A DNA stretch of 64,000 nucleotides, from contig OZ024741.1 of assembly GCA_964016885.1 (NCBI GenBank), positions 411,155,464 through 411,219,463 of the forward strand. Direction: 5' to 3'. The first letter of the stretch is position 1. Each line of letters opens with the position of its first letter. Below are positions 41,001 to 55,695 of the stretch, in pieces. A model generated the notes under the pieces. The model was not told the DNA's origin. It saw only the letters and a program-made list of their open reading frames with translations, and ran no database searches. The DNA comes from Eledone cirrhosa. Taxonomy: Eukaryota; Mollusca; Cephalopoda; Octopoda; Eledonidae. Made by a program: the position numbers and the translations under genes.

Positions 41001-44000
41001 TAATAATATAGCTACAGTGATATAATAATATATCTATAGTGATATAATAATATAGCTATAGTGATATAATAATATATCTACATTGATATAATAATATATC
41101 TACAGTGATATAATGATATATCTATAGTGATATAATAACATATCTATAGTGATATAATAATATATCTATAGTGATGTAATATATCTACATTGATATAATA
41201 GTATATCTACAGTGATATAATAATATATCTACAGTGATATAATAATATATCTATAGTGATATAATAATATATCTATAGTGATATAATAATATATCTACAG
41301 TGATATAATATATTTACAGTGATATAATAATATATCTATAGTGATATAATAATATATCTATAGTGATATAATAATATATCTATAGTGATATAATAATATA
41401 TCTACAGTGATATAATAATATATCTATAGTGACATAATATATCTATACTGATACAATAATATATCTACAGTGATATAATAATATATCTATAGTGATATAA
41501 TAATATATCTATAGCGATATAATAATATATCTATAGTGATATACTATATCTACAGTGATATAATAATATATCTATTGTGATATATTATATCTACAGTGAT
41601 ATAATAATATATCTGTAGTGATATAATAATATATCTATAGTGATATACTATATCTACAGTGATATAATATATCTATAGTGATATAATAATATATCTATCG
41701 CGATATAATAATATATCTATAGTGATATAATAACATATATCTATAGTCATATAATATATCTACAGTGATATAATAATATATCTATAGTGAAATAATAATA
41801 TATCTATAGTGATATATCTATAGTGATATAATATATCTACAGTGATATAATATATCTACAGTGATATAATAATATATCTATGGTGATATAATAATATATC
41901 TATACTGATATAACAATATATCTATAGTGATATAATATATCTATAGTGATATAACATATCTATAGTGATATAATAATATATCTATAGTTATGTAATATAT
42001 CTACAGTGATATAATAGTATATCTACAGTCATATAATAATATATCTATAGTGATATAATAATATATCTATAGTGATATAATAATATATCTATAGTGATAT
42101 AATAATATATCTACAGTGATATAATATATCTACAGTGATATAATAATATATCTACAGTGATATAATAATATATCTACAGTGATATAATAATATATCTATA
42201 GTGATATAATAATATATCTACAGTGATATAATAATATATCTACAGTGATATAATAATATATCTACAGTGATATAATAATATATCTACAGTGATATAATAA
42301 TATATCTATAGTGACATAATAATATATCTATAGTGATATAATAATATATCTATAGTGATATAATAATATATCTATAGCGATATAATAATATATCTATAGC
42401 GATATAATAATATATCTATAGTGATATACTATATCTACAGTGATATAATAATATATCTATAGTGATATAATATATCTAGTGATATAATAATATATCTATA
42501 GTGATATACTATATCTACAGTGATATAATATATCGATAGTGATATAATACTATATCTATAGTGATATAATAATATATCTATAGTGATATAATATCATATC
42601 TATAGTCATATAATATATCTACAGTGATATAATATATCTACAGTGATATAATATATCTACAGTGATATAATAATATATCTATAGTGATATAATAATATAT
42701 CTATAGTGATATAATAATATATCTAAAGTGATATAATATATCTATAGTGATATAATAATATATCTACAGTGATATAATAATATATCTACAGTGATATAAT
42801 AATATATCTATAGTGATATAATAACATATCTATAGTGATATAATAATATATCTATAGTGATGTAATATATCTACATTGATATAATAGTATATCTACAGTG
42901 ATATAATAATATATCTATAGTGATATAATAATATATCTATAGTGATATAATATATCTACAGTGATATAATAATATATCTATAGTGATATAATAATATATC
43001 TATAGTGATATAATAATATATCTATAGCAATATAATAATATATCTATAGTGATATACTATATCTACAGTGATATAATAATATATCTATTGTGATATAATA
43101 TATCTACAGTGATATAATAATATATCTATAGTGATATAATAACATATATCTATAGTCATATAATATATCTACAGTGATATAATAATATATCTATAGTGAT
43201 ATAATAATATATCTATACTGATATAACAATATATCTATAGTGATATAATATATCTATAGTGATATAATATATCTATAGTGATATAACATATCTATAGTGA
43301 TATAATAATATATCTATAGTGATGTAATATATCTACAGTGATATAATAGTATATCTACAGTCATATAATAATATATCTATAGTGATATAATAATATATCT
43401 ATAGTGATATAATAATATATCTATAGTGATATAATAATATATCTACAGTGATATAATATATCTACAGTGATATAATAATATATCTACAGTGATATAATAA
43501 TATATCTACAGTGATATAATAATATATCTATAGTGATATAATAATATATCTACAGTGATATAATAATATATCTACAGTGATATAATAATATATCTACAGT
43601 GATATAATAATATATCTACAGTAATATAATAATATATCTATAGCGACATAATAATATATCTACAGTGATATAATAATATATCTATAGCGCTATAATAATA
43701 TATCTACAGTGATATAATAATATATCTACAGTGATATAATAATATATCTACAGTAATATAATAATATATCTATAGTGATATAATAATATATCTATAGTGA
43801 TATAATAATATATCTATAGTGACATAATAATATATCTATGCTGATATAATAATATATCTGCAGTGATGTAATAATATATCTATAGTGATATAATAATATA
43901 TCTATAGTGATATAATAATATATCTATAGTGATATAATAATATATCTATAGCGATATAATAGTATATCTATAGTGATATAATAATATATCTATAGTGATA

Positions 44001-45440
44001 TACTATATCTACAGTGATATAATAATATATCTATAGTGATATAATATATCTAGTGATATAATAATATATCTGTAGTGATAAATAATATATCTATAGTGAT
44101 ATACTATATCTACAGTGATATAATATATCTATAGTGATATAATACTATATCTATAGTGATATAATAATATATCTATAGTGATATAATAACATATATCTAT
44201 AGTCATATAATATATCTATAGTGATATAATAATATATTTATAGTGATATAATAATATATCTACAGTGATATAATATATCTATAGTGATATAATAATATAT
44301 TTACAGTGATATAATAATATATCTATAGTGATATAACAACATATCTATAGTGATATAATAATATATCTATAGTGATGTAATATATCTACATTGATATAAT
44401 AGTATATCTACAGTGATATAATAATATATCTATAGTGATATAATAATATATCTATAGTGATATAATAATATATCTATAGTGATATAATAATATGTCTACA
44501 GTGATATAATAATATATCTACAGTGATATAATAATATATCTATAGTGATATAATAATATATCTATAGCGATATAATAATATATCATTAGTGATATAATAT
44601 ATGTATAGTGATATAATATATCTACAGTGATATAATAATATATCTATAGTGATATACTATATCTATAGTGATATAATATATCTACAGTGATATAATAATA
44701 TATCTATAGTAATATAACATATCTATAGTGATATAATATATCTATAGTGATATAATATATCTACGGTGATATAATAATATTTCTGTAGTGAAATAATAAT
44801 ATATCTATAGTGATATAATAATATATCTATAGTGATATAATAATATATATATAGTGATATAATAACATATATCTACAGTGATATAATAATATATCTACAG
44901 TGATATGATAATATATCTATAGTGAAATAATAATATATCTATAGTGATATATCTATAGTGATATAAAATATCTACAGTGAAATAATATATCTACAGTGAT
45001 ATAATAATATATCTATAGTGATATAATAATATATCTACAGTGATATAATATATCTATAGTGATATAATAATATATCTATAGTGATATAACAATATAGCTA
45101 CAGTGATATAATAATATATCTATAGTGATATAATAATATATCTATAGCGATATAATAATATATCTATAGCGATATAATAATATATCTATAGTGATATACT
45201 ATATCTACAGTGATATAATAATATATCAATAGTGATATAATATATCTAGTGATATAATAATATATCATTAGTGATATAATATATCTATAGTGATATAATA
45301 TATCTATAGTGATATAATATATCTACAGTGATATAATAAAATATCTATCGTGATATAATAATATATCTATAGTGATATACTATATCTACAGTGATATAAT
45401 AATATATCTATAGTGATATAATATATCTATAGTTATATAA
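32088..45440. repeat. AT-rich satellite array, AAT-linker type, fifth block
   Basis: The same 16-bp core plus AAT linkers as in the left array, starting directly at the end of the foldback element. No insertion other than satellite variants is visible over 13 kb. The block ends at a unique junction (tatagaaacataggatataac, 45,441-45,460) leading into AAC-linker satellite. Confidence 0.97.
33000..44200. repeat. Higher-order tandem triplication, period about 3.75 kb
   Basis: Rare variants recur three times at similar spacing. tgtgatatattatatc is at 34,051, 37,819 and 41,576 (3,768 and 3,757 bp); ctatcgcgatata near 34,174, 37,942 and 41,699 (3,768 and 3,757); the aatataatatatc unit at 33,056, 36,890 and 40,625 (3,834 and 3,735). 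The gcgctataat unit occurs twice per copy: 34,827/36,483, then 38,576/40,218, with another at 43,687. Limits are approximate. Confidence 0.87.
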
Positions 45441-45480
45441 TATAGAAACATAGGATATAACACACACCATCTCTACAGTG
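45441..45480. repeat. AAT-to-AAC satellite junction, copy 1
   Basis: A short non-canonical stretch (tatagaaacatagg, atataacacacaccat) joins AAT-linker to AAC-linker satellite. It recurs at 50,161-50,200 with single-base differences, offset 4,720 bp, so the junction itself was duplicated. Confidence 0.85.
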
Positions 45481-46820
45481 ATATAACAACAACAAGATAT
45501 CTACAGTGATATAACAACAACATATGTACAGTGATATAACAACACCAACATATCTACAGTGATATAACAACAACAACATATCTACAGTGACATAACAACA
45601 ACAACATATCTATAGTGATATAACAACAACATATCTACAGTGATATAACAACACCAACATATCTACAGTGATATAACAACAACATATCTACAGTGATATA
45701 ACAACACCAACATATCTACAGTGATATAACACCAACATATCTACAGTGATATAACAAAACCAACATATCTACAGTGATATAACACCAACATATCTACAGT
45801 GATATAACAACACCAACATATCTACAGTGATATAACAACAACAACATATCTACAGTGATATAACAACACCAACATATCTACAGTGATATAACAACAACAA
45901 CATATCTACAGTGATATAACACCAACATATCTACAGTGATATAACAACAACAACATATCTACAGTGATATAACACCAACATATCTACAGTGATATAACAA
46001 CATCATATCTACAGTGATATAACAACAACAACATATCTATAGTGATATAACAACAACATATCTATAGTGATATAACAACAACATATCTACAGTGATATAA
46101 CAACACCAACATATCTACAGTGATACAACAACAACAACAACAACATATCTACCGTGATATAACAACAACAACATATCTACAGTGATATAACAACACCAAC
46201 ATATCTACAGTGATATAACACCAACATATCTACAGTGATATAACAACAACATATCTACAGTGATATAACAACACCAACATATCTACAGTGATATAACACC
46301 AACATATCTACAGTGATATAACACCAACATATCTACAGTGATATAACAACAACAACAACATATCTACAGTGATATAACAACAACATATCTACAGTGATAT
46401 AACAACACCAACATATCTACAGTGATATAACAACACCAACATATCTACAGTGATATAACAACAACATATCTACAGTGATATAACAACAACAACATATCTA
46501 CAGTGATATAACAACAACAACATATCTACAGTGATATAACAACAACAACATATCTACAGTGATATAACACCAACATATCTACAGTGATATAACAACAACA
46601 TATCTACAGTGATATAACAACAACAACATATCTACAGTGATATAACAACACCAACATATCTACAGTGATATAACAACAACAACAACATATCTACAGTGAT
46701 ATAACACAAATATATCTACAGTGATATAACAACAACATATCTACAGTGATATAACACCAACATATCTACAGTGATATAACAACAACTACATATCTACAGT
46801 GATATAACAACAACATATCA
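45452..46820. repeat. Satellite array, AAC-linker type, short block
   Basis: The core is unchanged (ATATCTACAGTGATAT, nearly all CTACAG rather than CTATAG) but the linker is (AAC)n with ACC variants, n about 1 to 6, giving units mostly of 22, 25, 28 and 31 bp. The return to AAT linkers is at about 46,815-46,840 (acatatcaacagtgatataatag). Confidence 0.95.
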
Positions 46821-49800
46821 ACAGTGATATAATAGTATATCTACAGTGATATAATAATATATCTATAGTGATATAATTATATATCTACAGTGATATAATA
46901 ATATATCTACAGTGATATAATAATATATCTATAGTGATATAATAATATATCTACAGTGATATAATAATATATCTACAGTGATATAATAATATATCTACAG
47001 TGATATAATAATATATCTATAGTGACATAATAATATATCTACAGTGATATAATAATATATCTATAGTGATATAATAATATATCTACAGTGATATAATAAT
47101 ATATCTATAGTGATATAATAATATATCTATAGTGATATAATAATATATCTATAGTGATATAATAATATATCTACAGTGATATAATAATATATCTATAGTG
47201 ATATAATAATATATATATAGTGATATATGATATATCTATAGTGATATAATAATATATCTATAGTGATATAATAATATATCTATAGTGATATACTATATCT
47301 ACAGTGATATAATATATCTATAGTGATATAATACTATATCTATAGTGATATAATAATATATCTATAGTGATATAATAATATATCTACAGTGATATAATAT
47401 ATCTATAGTGATATAATAATATATCTATAGTGATATAATAATATAGCTACAGTGATATAATAATATATCTATAGTGATATAATAATATATCTATAGTGAT
47501 ATAATAATATATCTATAGCGATATAATGATATATCATTAGTGATATAATATATATATATAGTGATATAATATATCTACAGTGATATAATAATATATCTAT
47601 AGTGATATACTATATGTACAGTGATATAATATATCTATAGTGATATAATAATATATCTATAGTGATATAATAATATATCTATTGTGATATAATATATCTA
47701 CAGTGATATAATATATCTACAGTGATATAATAATATATCTACAGTGATATAATAATATATCTAGTGATATAATAATATATCTATAGTAAAAAAACAATAT
47801 ATCTATAGTAATATAATATATCTATAGTGATATAAAATATCTATAGTGATATAATAATATATCTGTAGTGATATAATAATATATCTATAGTGATATAATA
47901 ATATATCTACAGTGATATAACATATCTATAGTGATGTAATAATATATCTATAGTGATATAATAATATAGCTACAGTGATATAATAATATATCTATAGTGA
48001 TATAATAATATAGCTATAGTGATATAATAATATATCTACATTGATATAATAATATATCTACAGTGATATAATAATATATCTATAGTGATATAATAATATA
48101 TCTACAGTGATATAATATATCTATAGTGATATAATAATATATCTACAGTGACATAATATATCTATAGTGACATAATAATATATCTACAGTGATATAATAA
48201 TATATCTATAGCGATATAATAATATATCTACAGTGATATAATAATATATCTACAGTGATATAATAATATATCTACAGTGATATAATAATATATCTAGTGA
48301 TATAATAATATATCTATAGTAATATAACAATATATCTATAGTAATATAATATATCTATAGTGATATAATATATCTATAGTGATATAATAATATATCTGTA
48401 GTGATATAATAATATATCTATAGTGATATAATAATATATCTATAGTGATATAATAATATATCTATAGTGATATAATAACATATATCTACAGTGATATAAT
48501 AATATATCTACAGTGATATAATAATATATCTATAGTGATATAATAATATATCTATAGTGATATAATAATATATCTACAGTGATATAATATATCTATAGTG
48601 ATGTAATAATATATCTATAGTGATATAATAATATAGCTACAGTGATATAATAATATATCTATAGTGATATAATAATATATCTACATTGATATAATAATAT
48701 ATCTACAGTGATATAATAATATATCTATAGTGATATAATAATATATCTACAGTGATATAATATATCTATAGTGATATAATAATATATCTACAGTGACATA
48801 ATATATCTATAGTGACATAATAATATATCTACAGTGATATAATAATATATCTATAGCGATATAATAATATATCTACAGTGATATAATAATATATCTACAG
48901 TGATATAATAATATATCTACAGTGATATAATAATATATCTATAGTGACATTATAATATATCTATACTGATATAATAATATAGATACAGTGATATAATAAT
49001 ATATCTATAGTGATATAATAATATATCTATAGTGATATAATGATATATCTATGGTGATATAATAATATATCTATAGTGATATAATAATATATCTATAGTG
49101 ATATACTATATCTACAGTGATATAATATATCTATAGTGATATAATACTATATCTATAGTGATATAATAATATATCTATAGTGATATAATAACATATATCT
49201 ATAGTCATATAATATATCTACAGTGATATAATATATCTACAGTGATATAATATATCTACAATGATATAATAATATATCTATAGTGATATAATAATATATC
49301 TATAGTGATATAATAATATATCTACAGTGATATAACATATCTATAGTGATATAATAATATATCTATAGTGATATAATAATATAGCTACAGTGATATAATA
49401 ATACATCTATAGTGATATAATAATATATCTATAGCGATATAATAATATATCATTAGTGATATAATATATGTATAGTAATATAATATATCTACAGTGATAT
49501 AATAATATATCTATAGTGATATACTATATGTACAGTGATATAATATATCTATAGTGATATAATAATATATCTATAGTGATATAATAATATATCTATAGTG
49601 ATATAATATATCTACAGTGATATAATATATCTACAGTGATATAATAATATATCTACAGTGATATAATAATATATCTACAGTGATATAATAATATATCTAC
49701 AGTGATATAATAATATATCTATAGTAATATAACAATATATCTATAGTAATATAATATATCTATAGTGATATAATATATGTACGGTGATATAATAATATAT

Positions 49801-50160
49801 CTGTAGTGATATAATAATATATCTATAGTGATATAATAATATATCTATAGTGATATAATAATATTTCTATAGTGATATAATAACATATATCTACAGTGAT
49901 ATAATAATATATCTATAGTGAAATAATAATATATCTATAGTGATATAATAATATATCTACAGTGATATAATAATATATCTATAGTGAAATAATAATATAT
50001 CTATAGTGATATAATAATATATCTAGTGATATAATAATATATCTATAGCGATATAATAATATATCATTAGTGATATAATATATCTACAGTGATATAATAA
50101 AATATCTATAGTGATATACTATATCTACAGTGATATAATAATATATCTATAGTTATATAA
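46821..50160. repeat. AT-rich satellite array, AAT-linker type, sixth block
   Basis: AAT-linker satellite between the two AAC-type blocks. An internal duplication of about 0.7 kb is visible: the series ctacattg...gtgacataatatatctatagtgacataat occurs around 48,020-48,180 and again around 48,690-48,840. No gene is present. Confidence 0.95.
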
Positions 50161-50200
50161 TATAGAAACATAGCATATAACACACACCATATCTACAGTG
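50161..50200. repeat. AAT-to-AAC satellite junction, copy 2
   Basis: tatagaaacatagcatataac followed by cacacaccat, the counterpart of 45,441-45,480. It differs by G to C in 'catagS' and at the following 'atctac'. Confidence 0.85.
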
Positions 50201-53200
50201 ATATAACAACAACATATCTACAGTGACATAACAACATATCTACAGTGATATAACAACATATCTATAGTGATATAAAAACAATAACATATCTACAGTGATA
50301 TAACAAGAACAACAACATATCTACAGTGATATAACAACATATCTACAGTGATATAACAACAACATATCTACAGTGATATAACAACAACAACATATCTACA
50401 GTGATATAACAACAACAACATATCTACAGTGATATAACAACACCAACATATCTACAGTGATATAACAACAACAACAACATATCTACAGTGATATAACAAC
50501 AACAATAACATATCTACAGTGATATAACAAGAACACCAACATATCTACAGTGATATAACAACAACAACATATCTACAGTGATATAACAACACCAACATAT
50601 CTACAGTGATATAACAACAACAACAACATATCTACAGTGATATAACAACAACAACAACATATCTACAGTGATATAACAACAACAACAACATATCTACAGT
50701 GATATAACAACAACAACAACATATCTACAGTGATATAACAACAACAACAACATATCTACAGTGATATAACAACAACAACAACATATCTACAGTGATATAA
50801 CAACAACAACAACATATCTACAGTGATATAACAACAACAACACATCTACAGTGATATAACAACAACAACATATCTACAGTGATATAACAACAACAACATA
50901 TCTACAGTGATATAACAACAACAACAACAACATATCTACAGTGATATAACAACAACAACATATCTACAGTGATATAACAACACCAACATATCTACAGTGA
51001 TATAACAACACCAACATATCTACAGTGATATAACAACACCAACATATCTACAGTGATATAACAACACCAACATATCTACAGTGATATAACAACACCAACA
51101 TATCTACAGTGATATAACAACACCAACATATCTACAGCGATATAACAACACCGACATATCTACAGTGATATAACAACAACATATCTACAGTGATATAACA
51201 ACACCAACATATCTACAGTGATATAACAACAACAACATATCTACAGTGATATAACAACAACAACATATCTACAGTGATATAACAACAACAACAACAACAT
51301 ATCTACAGTGACATAACAACAACAACATATCTACAGTGATATAACAACAACAACATATTTACAGTGATATAACAACAACAACAACAACATATCTACAGTG
51401 ATATAACAACAACATATCTACAGTGATATATAACAACAACATATCTACAGTGATATAACAACACCAACATATCTACAGTGATATAACAACAACATATCTA
51501 CAGTGACATAACAACAACAACTTATCTACAGTGATATAACAACACCAAAATATCTACAGTGATATAACACCAACATATCTACAGTGATATAACAACAACA
51601 ACAACATATCTACAGTGATATAACAACAACAACATATCTACAGTGGTATAACAACAACAACATATTTACAGTGATATAACAACAACAACAACAACATATC
51701 TACAGTGACATAACAACAACAACATATCTACAGTGATATAACAACAACAACATATCTACAGTGATATAACAACAACGACAACATTACAGTGATATAACAA
51801 CACCAACATATCTACAGTGATATAACAACAACAACATATCTACAGTGATATAACAACAACATATCTACAGTGATATAACAACAACATATCTACAGTGATA
51901 TAACAACAACATATCTACAGTGATATAACACCAACATATCTACAGTGATATAACACCAACATATCTACAGTGATATAACACCGACATATCTACAGTGATA
52001 TAACAACAACAACATATCTACAGTGATATAACAACAACAACATATCTACAGTGATATAACAACAACACCAACAACATATCTACAGTAATATAACAACACC
52101 AACATATCTACAGTGATATAACAACAATAACATATCTACAGTGATATAACAACAACAACAACATATCTACAGTGATATAACAACAACAACAACATATCTA
52201 CAGTGATATAACACCAATATATCTACAGTGATATAACAACAACATATCTACAGTGATATAACAACAACATATCTACAGTGATATAACAACACCAACATTA
52301 CAGTGATATAACAACACCAACATATCTACAGTGATATAACAACAACATATCTACAGTGATATAACAACAACATATCTACAGTGATATAACAACAACATAT
52401 CTACAGTGATATAACAACACCAACATATCTACAGTGATATAACACCAACATATCTACAGTGATATAACACCACCAACATATCTACAGTGATATAACACCA
52501 ACATATCTACAGTGATATAACAACAACAACATATCTACAGTGATATAACACCAACATATCTACAGTGATATAACAACAACAACATATCTACAGTGATATA
52601 ACAACAACAACATATCTACAGTGATATAACAACAACAACATATCTACAGTGATATAACAACAACAACATATCTACAGTGATATAACAACAACAACAACAT
52701 ATCTACAGTGATATAACAACAACACCAACATATCTACAGTGATATAACAACAACATATCTACAGTGACATAACAACAACAACATATCTATAGTGATATAA
52801 CAACACCAACATATCTACAGTGATATAACAACACCAACATATCTACAGTGATATAACAACAACAACAACATATCTACAGTGATATAACAACACCAACATA
52901 TCTACAGTGATATAACAACAACATATCTACAGTGATATAACACCACCAACATATCTACAGTGATATAACAACAACACCAACATATCTACAGTGATATAAC
53001 AACAACATATCTACAGTGATATAACAACAACATATCTACAATGATATAACACCACCAACATATCTACAGTGATATAACAACAACACCAACATATCTACAG
53101 TGATATAACAACAACATATCTACAGTGATATAACAACAACAACATATCTACAGTGATATAACAACACCAACATATCTACAGCGATATAACAACACCAACA

Positions 53201-54472
53201 TATCTACAGTGATATAACAACAACATATCTACAGTGATATAACAACAACAACATATCTACAGTGATATAACACCAACATATCTACAGTGATATAACAACA
53301 CCAACATATCTACAGTGATATAACAACAACAACAACATATCTACAGTGATATAACAACAACAACATATCTACAGTGATACAACAACAACAACAACAACAA
53401 CATATCTACAGTGATATAACAACACCAACATATCTACAGTGATATAACAACAACAACATATTTACAGTGATATAACAACAACAACATATCTACAGTGATA
53501 TAACAACAACATATCTACAGTGATATAACAACAACATATCTACAGTGATATAACAACACCAACATATCTACAGTGATATAACAACAACAACAACATATCT
53601 ACAGTGATATAACAACAACAACATATCTACAGTGATATAACAGCAACATATCTACAGTGATATAACAACACCAACATATCTACAGTGATATAACAACAAC
53701 ATATCTACAGTGATATAACAACAACAACAACATATCTACAGTGATATAACAACACCAACATATCTACAGTGATATAACAACAACAACAACATATCTACAG
53801 TGATATAACAACAACAACATATCTACAGTGATATAACAGCAACATATCTACAGTGATATAACAACACCAACATATCTACAGTGATATAACAACAACATAT
53901 CTACAGTGATATAACAACAACAACATATCTACAGTGATATAACAACACCAACATATCTACAGTGATATAACAACACCAACATATCTACAGTGATATAACA
54001 ACACCAACATATCTACAGTGATATAACAACAACATATCTATAGTGATATAACAACAACAACATATCTACAGTGATATAACACCAACATATCTACAGTGAT
54101 ATAACACCAACATATCTACAGTGATATAACAACAACAACAACATATCTACAGTGATATAACAACAACACCAACATATCTACAGTGATATAACAACAACAT
54201 ATCTACAGTGATATAACAACAACATATCTACAGTGATATAACAACAACATATCTACAGTGATATAACACCACCAACATATCTACAGTGATATAACAACAA
54301 CACCAACATATCTACAGTGATATAACAACAACATATCTACAGTGATATAACATCATATCTACAGTGATATAACACCATATCTACAGTGATATAACAACAA
54401 CATATCTACAGTGATATAACAACAACATATCTACAGTGATATAACAACAACAACATATCTACAGTGATATAA
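50170..54472. repeat. Satellite array, AAC-linker type, long block
   Basis: About 4.3 kb of the conserved CTACAGTG core with (AAC)n and AACACCAAC linkers. The core is far more uniform than the linker, and length changes are almost entirely whole triplets. Runs of identical units (for example five-AAC linkers around 50,590-50,820 and ACACC linkers around 50,960-51,150) show local homogenisation. It ends in gatataaacacc at 54,466-54,477, where low-copy DNA begins. Confidence 0.96.
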
Positions 54473-54824
54473 ACACCTTCTCCATAACTGTCCCCTTTAG
54501 TTATATAACAATGCAAAATATAACCTTTATAATAACTGACCCCTTAATAGAGAGGTGAGGAAGATAACTAAATACAGGGCAGTAGGGGCTTCACTAAGTA
54601 TCCTTCTCGTGCTGTTCACCATTCAGACCTCAGGTGTTCTCTCTCAGCCACTGATTTTCACTACAAAATCAGGAAGACAGCTGCCTAAGGAAGAAAACTC
54701 ATGAGGTAGGATGGTTGGTGCAGTGTGTGTCCCTGGCCATTCTCTGTGGCAATACCTTCAATATTTTGTCTACAGGGCACAGCTGAAACATACAGCTGAG
54801 AGTAAGGTATAGTCTGTCACTCCC
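54473..54824. other. Low-copy intergenic DNA
   Basis: The most GC-balanced stretch outside the retroelements. The words ataactgtcccctttag (54,485) and ataactgaccccttaatag (54,532) form a diverged direct repeat. No open frame of note; no family recognised. Confidence 0.55.
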
Positions 54825-54836
54825 TCACGACTTTCT

Positions 54837-55022
54837 CATTTTTTCTTTTTTTTCTGTAGCCATTATCATTTCCTTATTGCACTCGTTGACTCTGTGGGAG
54901 ATGTGGGATATAGTGGTAATGATGAAGGAGAGACTGCTAGAGAGAATTTGTCCATGGATCTCGGGAATTTTCCCCACCCTAGATAGATTGCCATTTATAT
55001 TGTATAGATTATAAAAAATAAA
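54837..55022 (+). other. Exon-like segment with acceptor and polyadenylation-like signals
   Basis: A polypyrimidine tract ends in tttctgtag (AG at 54,858-54,859), a good 3' splice-acceptor lookalike. Two downstream frames are open: 54,861-54,986 (41 codons, mixed acidic composition, then TAG) and 54,862-55,014 (50 codons, then TAA). AATAAA follows at 55,017-55,022. Together this resembles a short terminal exon, but neither peptide is recognised. A 72-codon minus-strand frame (55,043-54,825) overlaps and cannot be excluded. Confidence 0.25.
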
Positions 55023-55152
55023 AAGCAGTACAGTTACCATCACATATTGTGTGAAACTGGTTTATAATAGGTATACGTATGTAAGAAAGGGATCTAAAGG
55101 TACTAAACCCACTGGAAATGGACCCTAATTCTACAATACAAAATACAAAATT

Positions 55153-55420
55153 AAAATGTTTATATTTATCTAAAAACCACCTTCAATCATAATTTTCTCA
55201 AAGAACCTTTATTAAGTTATGTTCCAAGCAGTGCGTAAATAAAAAAATTGAATTCCTCTAAATTCTTGATTATTTTCAAAAATATTGTAAAATCATAGGT
55301 AGTGTCTTTTATTAGAAATATGGTATTAAAAGGGTTAAAGTGTTTATATTTTAGCTAAAAACCATACAACATAATTTTATGGGAGAGCCTTTGTTAAGTT
55401 ACATTCCAAATATTACTAAA
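55153..55420 (+). repeat. Diverged direct duplication, about 183-bp period
   Basis: aaaatgtttatattt...ctaaaaaccac...taattttctcaaagaacctttattaag with 'gttccaa' (55,153-55,227) is echoed by aaagtgtttatatttt...ctaaaaaccat...taattttatgggagagcctttgttaag with 'attccaa' (55,337-55,409). Offsets are 182-184 bp. The copies have diverged considerably, so this is an old tandem dimer. Confidence 0.7.
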
Positions 55421-55497
55421 GCTCTCCAAATAGAATTTCAAATCAATGAAATATGACATATTTAAAATACAATTTAAAATATATATATAATAAAAAC

Positions 55498-55695
55498 TTA
55501 CAAATATAAACAAAATCCATCGAGTTCCTTCTTTTGGTGCTTTTTTGATAATTCTGTCTTTAAAATTTTCACTCTTGCTAAATCATCATTTATAACTGAG
55601 GTCATACTAGCTGTAGGAATAAAGGACATTAGCTTTATAACTGGAGTCATACTAGCTGTAGGAATAAAGGACATTAGCTTTATAACTGGAGTCAT
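55498..55695 (-). CDS. Hypothetical short frame over 45-bp repeats; possible exon
   Basis: Minus-strand frame of 65 codons. It begins with two in-frame 15-residue repeats (MTPVIKLMSFIPTAS) encoded by the two 45-bp units at the array edge, then a partial third, then a unique lysine-rich tail ending FCLYL. The stop TAA lies inside GTAAGT (minus strand 55,502-55,497), a consensus splice-donor hexamer, so the tail could instead be spliced on after 55,503. Farther into the array the predominant 44-bp unit breaks the frame. No family recognised; it may be chance translation of a minisatellite. Confidence 0.25.
   Translation of the reverse strand: MTPVIKLMSFIPTASMTPVIKLMSFIPTASMTSVINDDLARVKILKTELSKKHQKKELDGFCLYL

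Noticed and set aside
1..54472. Firm call as centromere
   Set aside because: AT-rich satellite with higher-order repeats is compatible, but length, genomic position and centromeric histone binding cannot be seen here.
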